NCBI GenBank assembly: GCA_002839375.1 | Contig: PGXY01000006.1 | Coordinates: 248,001-312,000, forward strand | Source: Spirochaetae bacterium HGW-Spirochaetae-1 | GTDB taxonomy: Bacteria > Spirochaetota > UBA4802 > UBA5550 | Direction: 5' to 3' | DNA: 64,000 nt | Part shown: one piece after another, positions 53,513-61,258 of the stretch | How the letters are laid out: every line of letters begins with the position of its first letter | Numbering within the stretch: position 1 is the stretch's first letter | Position numbers and translations under genes: made by a program | The notes under the pieces: generated by a model | Seen by the model: the letters and a program-made list of their open reading frames with translations, nothing else | Told to the model about the DNA's origin: nothing | Databases searched by the model: none

Positions 53513-54598
53513 TCAGCCCAGATCGAATATTTTATTTAACCGGATAGAAGAGGGGGACACGGGCAAATTGATTTTTTGACCGTTTTTATGCGCCGAAAGG
53601 TAGATGGCGTGTATTATTTCCAGGGCCTTGTATCCATCCAGCGACGAGGAGGTAACCGGCAATTCAGTGTTTTTTATCAGTCTTTTCGTTTCCTCGTACA
53701 AATTGCTGAAGCAACTGGTCTTCTTGTAACGCGGAAAAGCCCGTTCCCTCAGATCGCGGAATCCCTTGTAAAATCCGGATTTTTCATTTTTATACAATTT
53801 TTCATAACCGTTGCCAATGACTATTTTCCCCTCGCTGCCCCATATGACCAGTTCGAAAGTGAAATAATTTCTTTTACCGCCGGCTTCGAGAAAAATATCT
53901 ATTCCCGTATCGGTCTTCAACCAGGCTGCTGCCCTGTCTTCGAACCCGCTTTTTCTCGTGTACCGGGTTATTTCGCCCGAGACACAAGTTATTTCACCGA
54001 AGAAAAAACGTATGATGTCTACGAGGTGTGTACCGTCGTGCAGCAGGGGACCGCCGCCTTCATCGATACGGGAATTGCCCCGGTATTCGCCGGTCAGAAC
54101 CGACGCATGAACGGTTCTTATTTCTCCAATAGCGCCTGATTCTATCAGACTCTTTACTTTTTTATATCTGTTGTCGTATCTTCTTTCATGGTTTACAAGA
54201 AGAATTGTTCCACTATCTTTACAGGCGCGCAATAATTCACGGGTTTTTATCAGGCTGGGGGCAATGGGTTTTTCCATAACTATTAGTCTGGCGCCGTTTT
54301 TTGCGGCTGCAATACCTATTTCATGATGGCTTTCAGTCCAGGTGGCCACAATCACCATTTCAGGTGCGGCCTGTCTGAAAAGATCGGTATGGGAACGGAA
54401 AATTGTACTGGAACTAAGGCCTGCCAGTGAAGCAAAATGGTGCAGTCTCGCTTCATTGATGTCCACTGCATGGGTGATGGAAATTCCCGCTGAAAGGCAG
54501 CCGCCATAATGTGTGCATGGTTTATTGCGCAGAGGATCATTTTCCAGCAAAAAACCGATACGGCCGCAGCCTATGAGGGCGACATTAATATGATTCAT
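53513..54598 (-). CDS. Gfo/Idh/MocA-family oxidoreductase
   Basis: NAD(P)-dependent sugar or inositol-type dehydrogenase. NVALIGCGRIGFLLEN near residue 5 is the Rossmann fingerprint, VIMEKPIAPSLI-type sequence near 104 carries the conserved Lys of the EKP motif, and HDGTHLVDIIRFFFGEITCVSGEI near 187 is the active-site His block. Substrates in this family range from inositol to aminosugars and cannot be deduced; inositol is made in this cell (ino1). It lies 23 bases downstream of glnA in the same direction and probably shares its transcript. Confidence 0.93.
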   Translation of the reverse strand: MNHINVALIGCGRIGFLLENDPLRNKPCTHYGGCLSAGISITHAVDINEARLHHFASLAGLSSSTIFRSHTDLFRQAAPEMVIVATWTESHHEIGIAAAKNGARLIVMEKPIAPSLIKTRELLRACKDSGTILLVNHERRYDNRYKKVKSLIESGAIGEIRTVHASVLTGEYRGNSRIDEGGGPLLHDGTHLVDIIRFFFGEITCVSGEITRYTRKSGFEDRAAAWLKTDTGIDIFLEAGGKRNYFTFELVIWGSEGKIVIGNGYEKLYKNEKSGFYKGFRDLRERAFPRYKKTSCFSNLYEETKRLIKNTELPVTSSSLDGYKALEIIHAIYLSAHKNGQKINLPVSPSSIRLNKIFDLG

Positions 54599-54621
54599 AG
54601 GCTCCTGCTACTGTGCATGGA

Positions 54622-55929
54622 TTATAACAACGGAAGATATTCATTTATTTCATAGTCAGTGATATATCGGTTGTACTTATGGAGTTCGAATAATTTATTT
54701 TCAACGAATTTTTTGTGGATGATTGCGCCCACGGTCTCTTTCATGAAATCGCTTTTTTCAAAATCCTTCAGTGCCTCCTGGAGCTGCGTGGGAAGCGGCT
54801 CGAATTTATTCAGGTCGTTCTCCACGTCGAGGGGTGCCGGAAGTTTATATTTTTCCTCTATGCCCTTGAGGCCTGCCGCAAGCATGGCCGAAAAAGCCAG
54901 GTAGGGATTGCATGAGGGATCGGGATTGCGTAATTCAACCCGCATTGAATTGGATTTGTGCGATGCGCATTGCGGTATTCTCACCATGGCCTCCTGGCTG
55001 GTGATACCCCAGGTGGCATGAGTGGGACACTCAAAACCGTGTATTATCCGTTTATATGAATTAATCCACTGGTTTGTAAGAGCGAAGAATTCCCTGCTGT
55101 GATGCAGAAGTCCCGCGATAAAATGTTCCCCGTTGGCAGAAAGGTAATGCTCGCGGTTTTTATCGAAGAAGATGTTCTTGTCTCCCCTGAACAGGGATTG
55201 ATGAATATGCAGTCCCGAACCGTTCTGGTTAGCCAGGGGCTTGGGCATGAAAGAAGCGTAGATATCGTTGAGCTGGCCGACTTCCTTGGTTATCAGCTTG
55301 AATGTCATGATATTATCGGCCGTGGAGAGGGCGTCTTCATGCCTCAGGTCTATTTCATGCTGGCTGTGTGATCCTTCATGATGCGATGAGATGACATTGA
55401 TTCCCATTTTTTCCAGGGTCAGCACCGTCTGTCTCCGATAATCGGCTGCGGTATCAAGGGGAGTAAGGTCGAAATAGCCGCCGCGATCGAGTGTTTCCGG
55501 TGAGGAGGAATTTTTAAAAAAGAAGAACTCGATTTCAGGTCCCGTATAGAAGGCAAGCCCCTTTTCAGCGGCCTTCTGCATGTTCTGCTTGAGGATATAC
55601 CGGGAATCTCCTTCAAAGTGTTTTTTGTCGTCGAGGAGGATATCACAGAAAAACCTGGCAACGGAATCTTCTTTCGGGCGCCAGGGCAGAATCTGGAAGG
55701 TGGAAACGTCAGGCATGGCGATCATTTCACTTTCATTTGAGCGGATGAAGCCCTGGAGAGTGGCTCCGTCAAAGCGGACACCTTCAGTCAGGGCGTCCTC
55801 GAGTTCGTCTATCGTTATGGCGAAACTTTTCAGAAAACCGAGGATATCGGTAAACCATAAACGTATAAACTTGACCTTGTTTTCATGGGCAAGTTTTAGA
55901 ACATATTCCTTATCCTGGTCATGCATCAT
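54622..55929 (-). CDS. glnA: glutamine synthetase type I (GSI-alpha-like)
   Basis: Glutamate + ammonia + ATP to glutamine. VKFIRLWFTDILGFLKSF and EFFFFKNSSS are N-terminal GSI blocks. GSHSQHEIDLRHEDALSTADNIMTFK, NGSGLHIHQSLF, GITSQEAMVRIP and MRVELRNPDPSCNPYLAFSAMLAAGLKGI are active-site blocks. At 435 residues it is shorter than enteric GSI, and the region where GSI-beta has the adenylylated Tyr (NLY motif) reads NKFEPLPTQL, so it is not controlled by adenylylation. It is the second glutamine synthetase in the window. The Gfo/Idh gene follows on the same strand. Confidence 0.96.
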   Translation of the reverse strand: MMHDQDKEYVLKLAHENKVKFIRLWFTDILGFLKSFAITIDELEDALTEGVRFDGATLQGFIRSNESEMIAMPDVSTFQILPWRPKEDSVARFFCDILLDDKKHFEGDSRYILKQNMQKAAEKGLAFYTGPEIEFFFFKNSSSPETLDRGGYFDLTPLDTAADYRRQTVLTLEKMGINVISSHHEGSHSQHEIDLRHEDALSTADNIMTFKLITKEVGQLNDIYASFMPKPLANQNGSGLHIHQSLFRGDKNIFFDKNREHYLSANGEHFIAGLLHHSREFFALTNQWINSYKRIIHGFECPTHATWGITSQEAMVRIPQCASHKSNSMRVELRNPDPSCNPYLAFSAMLAAGLKGIEEKYKLPAPLDVENDLNKFEPLPTQLQEALKDFEKSDFMKETVGAIIHKKFVENKLFELHKYNRYITDYEINEYLPLL

Positions 55930-56028
55930 GGGGGCACTTATCTCCGTAAATGTAGTTTATCTGTTTGAAAAAAACTGTTATTATTTCCGATTGCATCGGT
56001 GAGCATGAAAGGACTCCGCCTTACCGTT

Positions 56029-57060
56029 TTACCAGCTCAGAAAGATGAGTACGGTAAACATGATCATGATGGCCATAAAAAGAAGGAGTATTGTTATGGT
56101 TCCCCTGGAGAGTCCAAATGGAATCGCGCCGTCATCTAAAAGTGTTTTAGCCTTGTTGGTCTTGTTGGTCTTTTGAAAAGGCGTACCGCCGGCAATATAT
56201 CCGTCTACGGCGGGATTGTATATCCGCAATTTCACCTGTTTCTCATCTTCAATGATTTTTCCATAGATATCATCTCCAAGTTTGGTCAGTATCTCTATGG
56301 GGTCATTTTTTCCCGTACCTGCCTTTATATCAATAACCTCGGCAGGTACCGGGCGTATCTGATTTTCTTCTCGCAGGCCCAGGATGTCGATGTAGTGATT
56401 CTGTTTTTCCGAATTCGGCAGTACCTTGGACATGATAATATCGCCGATTTTCAGTGCATAGATGGGGGTTCCTTTTACCGGAGCAAGAAGGGGTTTAAGA
56501 GTGAGGATTACAGCATCCTTTCCCAGGCCCAGTTTGTCTGACAGCCCCTTGCCCCCTGCAGATTTATCCAGCGGCTTGCTTCTTCGTTCCTTGACTTCAT
56601 AAAATTCTGCCGGCGTTATTTCCTGTATAACCGACTCCAGGGTGAGATTTTTTTCATGGAAAATCCGGTTTATCAGGTCATATAGTAAAATATCGAGATT
56701 GTCATAATCATAATTGTTGACGCTGCTAAAAAATCGGGTCATGGCGCCATTGTCGCTGGAGAGCTCCTTAAACTGATTTATCAGGGACGTGGTCATGCTG
56801 GTGTTAAAATGTCCTTTCCATTTGAGATCGGCTATAAATTCTTCGTATCGGTCCCAGCTTGTATGGAGTTCAAGATCATAGGCATCGGAGTAGGTCGAAA
56901 CAACGGCGTTATATGATTCAAATAGTTTTTGGTTGTTGAAAATTATAAGGACCTGACCGTAGAGATTCATTCCGGCTGATTTAAAACGGGCCTTTACGAT
57001 TAAAATATTCTCATCTGACATGATATTGGTTTCATTATTCATACTATTTGTCTGTCTCAT
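56029..57060 (-). CDS. tail-anchored membrane protein of unknown function
   Basis: Not recognised. The 343-residue product has no signal peptide; about 315 soluble residues are followed by a single C-terminal hydrophobic helix (GTITILLLFMAIMIMFTVLIFLSW), so it should be anchored with the bulk in the cytoplasm. The middle (LKPLLAPVKGTPIYALKIGDIIMSKVL) could be a beta-rich domain, and the segment before the helix has a TNKTNKA short repeat. The N-terminus has in-frame ATGs at residues 1, 7 and 14, so the start is uncertain. It is located 99 bases upstream of glnA on the same strand. Confidence 0.78.
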   Translation of the reverse strand: MRQTNSMNNETNIMSDENILIVKARFKSAGMNLYGQVLIIFNNQKLFESYNAVVSTYSDAYDLELHTSWDRYEEFIADLKWKGHFNTSMTTSLINQFKELSSDNGAMTRFFSSVNNYDYDNLDILLYDLINRIFHEKNLTLESVIQEITPAEFYEVKERRSKPLDKSAGGKGLSDKLGLGKDAVILTLKPLLAPVKGTPIYALKIGDIIMSKVLPNSEKQNHYIDILGLREENQIRPVPAEVIDIKAGTGKNDPIEILTKLGDDIYGKIIEDEKQVKLRIYNPAVDGYIAGGTPFQKTNKTNKAKTLLDDGAIPFGLSRGTITILLLFMAIMIMFTVLIFLSW

Positions 57061-57442
57061 TTGCCTGGACTTGCTTTAGTGATATTTCCTGTCTGAAATT
57101 GTCAGAATGGAATACACAGAATGTACGCCTCGGAAATTTTTCCGGTTGAATGCCGGTTATCTTAAAGTGCCAAAGTCCCTGTGTCAATATAAAAATAGCG
57201 CCCCCAGGGCAATAAATCCGCTACAGTGAGATGCTGTTTTTTCCGGAATTTATGAAAATGTTGATGACATTTGTTTAAAAAATAATTAATGTTTAAACGC
57301 TATAAATTATTTTTATTTGAGTACAATAATTACGATAAATATATCAGTGACGTGACCGAATAGACGGCGACTGATGAAGTGAGGGTATGGGGCATATCCT
57401 CATGACTAATGGTTAGCAGGAAAGAACAGAGGATAGACTATA
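57061..57442. other. 382-base divergent intergenic region
   Basis: Between the minus-strand tail-anchored gene and the plus-strand run starting at 57443. It is AT-rich from about 57230, with two GTTTAAA copies (57272 and 57291 area) and TATAAA at 57301-57306, but no well-spaced promoter pair stands out. No gene seen. Confidence 0.45.
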
Positions 57443-58609
57443 ATGATAAAAAACAGAAATGCAAAAAGGATCATTATCACAATAATTTTGCTTTTCTCCC
57501 GCACTGTTCCGGTGCCGGCATTTACCGATCAGACGACTTCCGAGAGAATATTAAAGGAAAATAAGGCTTTTATTGAATTTATCAATGTCAGCCTGACCAA
57601 TTTTGCCGATGCGAAAGCCGATGGTTTCATGAAAATCTACGAAATGCATTTTAACGCCGATGTTGCCTACCTGCAGTCCGATTACAAACGGGCTTATAAA
57701 AAAGTTTATGCCTGCCAGGGAGAGATGGTCAAGCTCTATGAATCAATTCTGAGGGATTTGTACCTTGAGGATTCAAAAAACATCCTGGACAGGCTGGCGC
57801 CTGGAATAATCAAGTCGAAAAACTCACGGGCAAGGCTGTATCTCACCCTGGGGTATCGGGACAGAACCATAAGTATGACCCATTATACCATCGGGGAAGC
57901 CTCAAATCCCAAGCTTTTTTCGTATAAGATATATAAATACGAGGAAGGCATTAAAATGGCACGTCGCGCCAAGCGATATGCCTTCCTGGCGCTTTTTGAG
58001 AGCCAGAATCCCGAGGTTAAGCGCAATATATATAAACAGGTGCTTAAAAAGGAGAAGGAAGAGGGAAATCCCTTTTTTAACCGGTTTCTGGACAAGGAAG
58101 GGGATGCATTTCTGAACGAACTCAATGTGAGCTTTGAAGAAATTGAAAAGAGGGAACTTCAGGATGGGGCGCAGAATAAATCCGTTGATGACAATAAGCT
58201 CATTAAAAGGGTGCGGTACCGGCGGGAAGAGCGCGCGGCACGTTATCTCATGGATAACGAGTTCGACAGGGCCGAGGATATACTGCGTCAGTATGTCGAC
58301 GATTTTAACTATAAATTAATCAGTGCTACTTTTGAGGTTCTTTCATCAGAAAAAAAAGAGGAATCTTCAGGTGCTTCCATGAGCGTGGATCAGTACAAGC
58401 TTCATTTACTTGATAACTATAGCAGGCTTTCGAAAAAATCCGCTGTTGAGGGCTTTCTTGATAAAATAAAAGTCGATGATGAGATTGATAAGGACGCAGT
58501 GCAGGAAGAAAAAAAAGCCCCTGATGAAACTGTAAAAGAAGAAAAACCCGCAACTCCCGTGGAAAACATGAATGATACAGACAAAAAAGAGAAGACGGAC
58601 GGTAAATAA
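57443..58609 (+). CDS. exported helical protein of unknown function
   Basis: Not recognised. A signal-like hydrophobic segment (IIITIILLFSRTVPVPAF) lies at residues 9-26. The mature part is nearly all helical with long charged stretches (residues 60-150 and 200-280), and the C-terminal 60 residues are Lys/Glu/Pro-rich and probably disordered (EEKKAPDETVKEEKPATPVEN). A central block RRREERAARYLMDNEFDRAEDILRQYVDDFNY-like sequence (near residue 260) is spaced like a TPR. It is the first gene of a co-directional run through 60919; the next gene begins 66 bases later. Confidence 0.75.
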   Translation: MIKNRNAKRIIITIILLFSRTVPVPAFTDQTTSERILKENKAFIEFINVSLTNFADAKADGFMKIYEMHFNADVAYLQSDYKRAYKKVYACQGEMVKLYESILRDLYLEDSKNILDRLAPGIIKSKNSRARLYLTLGYRDRTISMTHYTIGEASNPKLFSYKIYKYEEGIKMARRAKRYAFLALFESQNPEVKRNIYKQVLKKEKEEGNPFFNRFLDKEGDAFLNELNVSFEEIEKRELQDGAQNKSVDDNKLIKRVRYRREERAARYLMDNEFDRAEDILRQYVDDFNYKLISATFEVLSSEKKEESSGASMSVDQYKLHLLDNYSRLSKKSAVEGFLDKIKVDDEIDKDAVQEEKKAPDETVKEEKPATPVENMNDTDKKEKTDGK

Positions 58610-58675
58610 TTGTCTAACAGGCGCATTAAGGTCGGATTTACCGGAGAAAAGATACAGGCAACCAGGAGTAGTTTT

Positions 58676-59026
58676 ATGAATTTTTCAGGCAGAAATATCC
58701 TACTTATTCTAACGGTATTGCTTTCGTTCAACTGCTCGAAGCCCGAGGGTCCGCTGCTGGGAATACGGGTTCCCATTGGGGACGGGAAGGTAAGTAGTGA
58801 GACTCCCTATGTTGTTCATGAAGTAGTGGTGGACAGTCCCGCCTACAATGCAGGTATGCGCCCCGATGATGTGATAATTCAGATAGACAGTGTACCGCTC
58901 AAAGGACTTCGTCACGATTATGTATATAAAAAACTCGTGCTGGGCAAGAAGGGAACAGCGGTTACCTTTGTGGTGGAGAGAGACGGCGAAACAAAAATCA
59001 TCCAGGTGATACGTGGTGGGCGATGA
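58676..59026 (+). CDS. PDZ-domain lipoprotein
   Basis: Small lipoprotein with one PDZ domain. ATG 58676 (AGGAG upstream) is preferred; the open frame reaches back to 58610 without an SD. The signal is ILLILTVLLSFNC, lipobox LSFNC, unusual for Proteobacteria but permitted by spirochaetal lipoprotein signals. The PDZ domain spans residues 45-113: VHEVVVDSPAYNAGMRPDDVIIQIDSVPLKGLRHDYVYKKLVLGKKGTAVTFVVERDG in outline, matching the carboxylate-binding and peptide-groove pattern of HtrA/RseP-type PDZ. No protease domain is present, so it would act as an adaptor. Confidence 0.83.
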   Translation: MNFSGRNILLILTVLLSFNCSKPEGPLLGIRVPIGDGKVSSETPYVVHEVVVDSPAYNAGMRPDDVIIQIDSVPLKGLRHDYVYKKLVLGKKGTAVTFVVERDGETKIIQVIRGGR

Positions 59027-59048
59027 AACGAGTGTTGGAGTTGTTGAA

Positions 59049-59144
59049 ATGAAAAATGCCGCATGGAAAATCATTGTCGCCTTTTCACTGTTCCTGATTA
59101 CGGTGATAATCCTCGATATTCTGTATTGGGTGGGCTATCGCTGA
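59049..59144 (+). CDS. 31-residue membrane peptide
   Basis: Short frame MKNAAWKIIVAFSLFLITVI followed by ILDILYWVGYR. One hydrophobic helix fills residues 7-26, with basic residues at the N-terminus and Tyr/Trp/Arg at the end, a typical small membrane protein layout. GGAG lies about nine bases before the ATG. It is placed between the PDZ lipoprotein and HDOD genes with gaps of 22 and 39 bases, in the same direction, which supports it as a real gene. Confidence 0.5.
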   Translation: MKNAAWKIIVAFSLFLITVIILDILYWVGYR

Positions 59145-59183
59145 TGACCCGGTCTGGAAATTAAATGTAAATGAGCCCCCTAG

Positions 59184-60035
59184 ATGAAAGATAGCCTGAT
59201 TGCCACGGTAAAAGCCTCCATTGAGAAAATGCCTCCCTTGTCGCCGGTTATACATAAAGTGGTGCAGGTTGCCAATGATGTTACTTCATCGGCCCAGCAT
59301 CTTACTGAAGTAATCCAGATGGACCCGGTGCTCACGGCAAAGGTCATAAAAATGGTCAATAGCGCCTATTTTGGTTTTTCCCAGGAGATTAAATCCCTGA
59401 AGCAGGCTGTGGTCATTCTGGGGATAAATACCATAAAAAATGTGGCACTTTCAAGCGTTGTTGTGGGAAATGTTAATGTAAAAGCCAACACGGTTCTGGA
59501 TGGTGAGGAATTCTGGAAGCATTCATTCGGTGTTGCCGCTGCATCGAAAGTCATTGCCGGGCTCATCGGTATTGACGCCAAGCTGCGGGAAGAATATTTT
59601 GTGGCGGGTTTGATTCACGATATAGGCAAGGTCCTTATCAACAATGTGTTCCAGGACGAGATGAGAAAGATACTGGAAGTCGCGTCGGATGAAAAATATC
59701 CCATAACCATCATAGAAAAGAAAATACTGGGACTGACCCACGAGGAAATCGGAATCGCCATCGGTAAAAACTGGAAGTTTGAAAATAATCTGCTCTATGC
59801 CGTGGGAAAGCATCATGCTCCGGTAACGCAGGGGAAGTCGGCGGTCTACTCCATGGTGGTATCGCTGGCCAACTATTCCATCAATAAGCTGGAGATATGT
59901 AGAATGGTCCATGGCCTGATTGAGCCGATCCCGGAGGAAATCTGGACCATGTTGAATCTTGAAGAGAATACACTCTTTGAATCGTTGGGTTCGATCAAAG
60001 ATGAAATAATGAAGGCGAGGAAATTTCTTCAGTAA
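59184..60035 (+). CDS. HDOD-domain signalling protein
   Basis: HDOD (HD-related output) domain protein, probably regulatory. KMPPLSPVIHKVVQVANDVTSSAQHLTEVIQMDPVLTAKVIKMVNSAYFGFSQEIKSLKQAVVILGINTIKNVALS in outline is diagnostic near residues 14-90. FVAGLIHDIGKVLINNVF near 145 keeps an HD pair, unusual because many HDOD proteins have lost it, so some phosphohydrolase activity is conceivable. The start is ATG 59184 with a weak SD. The next gene begins 2 bases after the stop. Confidence 0.93.
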   Translation: MKDSLIATVKASIEKMPPLSPVIHKVVQVANDVTSSAQHLTEVIQMDPVLTAKVIKMVNSAYFGFSQEIKSLKQAVVILGINTIKNVALSSVVVGNVNVKANTVLDGEEFWKHSFGVAAASKVIAGLIGIDAKLREEYFVAGLIHDIGKVLINNVFQDEMRKILEVASDEKYPITIIEKKILGLTHEEIGIAIGKNWKFENNLLYAVGKHHAPVTQGKSAVYSMVVSLANYSINKLEICRMVHGLIEPIPEEIWTMLNLEENTLFESLGSIKDEIMKARKFLQ

Positions 60036-60037
60036 AT

Positions 60038-60919
60038 ATGAGCAGGTTCAGATTAAAGATCTGGGGCGTACGCGGTTCAATACCTGTTCCCGGTCCCTAT
60101 ACGGTACGTTACGGGGGAAATACATCCTGCCTGGAGCTTTTTACCGCCGGCGACGAGCGCATCATTTTTGATGCCGGATCGGGCTTGAGAAATCTGGGGC
60201 TTTCCCTGGATCTGTCAAAACCTCACAGGATATCCCTTTTTATCTCCCATCCTCACTGGGATCATATTAACGGTCTGCCATTTTTCCCCGCGCTTTTTAT
60301 TCCCGGCAATGATATTACCATATATGGTCCACGGACACACGAGTTGTCCCTGGAGGATATTCTAAACGGGCAGATGCAGTATACTTACTTCCCCATCCGG
60401 ATGGCTGAACTGCGGGCGAATATCAAGTACGTTGAACTCGTAGACGGACAGACCTTCAATCTGGGCGGTGTGACCATATCGACGCGGAAGCTGAATCATC
60501 CCGTGAACTGTCTGGGGTACCGGGTTGAACAGGAGGGCAGGATATTCGTATATCTGGCCGATAATGAGCCATATTATAACATTTACAAAGACAGTGATCC
60601 CGATGTGGAATCGGTCATACAGGGAATGAACCGGGCAGTTATTGATTTTGTGCGGGGCAGTGATCTCCTTGTAGCCGATTCCCAGTATATCCCTTCGGAG
60701 TATGAGGCTAAAAGAGGATGGGGGCACAGTACAACCCATCATGTAGTTAACCTGGCATTAAAGGGTACGGTGAAAAAGGTACTCTTTTTTCATCACGAGC
60801 CCCTTCGTAACGATGATGATATGGATAAAATTATATCCCATTACCGACAGCGCATGAAAGCCAAGGGTCTGTCCCTGATGATAGATGGGGCCCGGGAAGG
60901 CGAAATAATTGAAATATAA
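60038..60919 (+). CDS. metallo-beta-lactamase-fold hydrolase
   Basis: Binuclear zinc hydrolase. SHPHWDHINGLPFF near residue 70 is the HxHxDH metal motif, LNHPVNCLGYRVE near 152 and DSQYIPSEYEAKRGWGHSTTHHVV near 210 carry further ligands, and FFHHEPLRNDDDMD near 247 is the last conserved block. The opening LKIWGVRGSIPVPGPYTVRYGGNTSCLEL is common in a subset linked to signalling (phosphodiesterase-like) proteins. With the HDOD gene two bases upstream, a nucleotide-signalling role is plausible but not established. It is 293 residues, full length. Confidence 0.94.
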   Translation: MSRFRLKIWGVRGSIPVPGPYTVRYGGNTSCLELFTAGDERIIFDAGSGLRNLGLSLDLSKPHRISLFISHPHWDHINGLPFFPALFIPGNDITIYGPRTHELSLEDILNGQMQYTYFPIRMAELRANIKYVELVDGQTFNLGGVTISTRKLNHPVNCLGYRVEQEGRIFVYLADNEPYYNIYKDSDPDVESVIQGMNRAVIDFVRGSDLLVADSQYIPSEYEAKRGWGHSTTHHVVNLALKGTVKKVLFFHHEPLRNDDDMDKIISHYRQRMKAKGLSLMIDGAREGEIIEI

Positions 60920-61258
60920 TTATGCCCGATGATATTTTTTTACCCTATTGGTGCAGGATATAAGTATTATACTGGTGCCCTGAAAAAGATATGGTATGAT
61001 AAAGAATCTGAAATCAAGTGATATGACGGGAATAATATTAGCAGAGATGTTATTTTTTATAAACAATTGTTGATACATTGTTGATAAGCACTATGGTTTG
61101 CAACAGCCCATACGGGCGGGCTTATTTGTTGACGTTTAAATTTAATTTAAGTATATTAAAGAGGATTTATGCAGGTGTGCCACAAAATTCCGAAAAAATC
61201 ATATTTTTGTACTCTTTGCTTTTTTTGTAAAAATTTCATGCGAGACGTGGAGGTGCCC
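60920..61258. other. 339-base intergenic region upstream of the FecR-PEGA-PQQ gene
   Basis: Contains the promoter at 61129-61157, a pair of direct repeats TTGTTGATA (about 61067-61087), and a possible hairpin AGCCC/GGGCT near 61106-61123. The open frame before ATG 61259 extends to 61169 but is not supported by an SD. No other gene seen. Confidence 0.5.
61129..61157 (+). promoter_or_regulatory. promoter of the FecR-PEGA-PQQ gene
   Basis: TTGACG (61129-61134), exactly 17 bases, TATATT (61152-61157), followed by a leader of about 100 bases. The same -10 sequence is used before vapB and hrcA. Confidence 0.75.

Noticed and set aside
61169-61258. Upstream extension of the FecR-PEGA-PQQ gene
   Set aside because: Cys-rich 30-residue stretch without SD; the lipoprotein signal starts at ATG 61259 with GGAGG.
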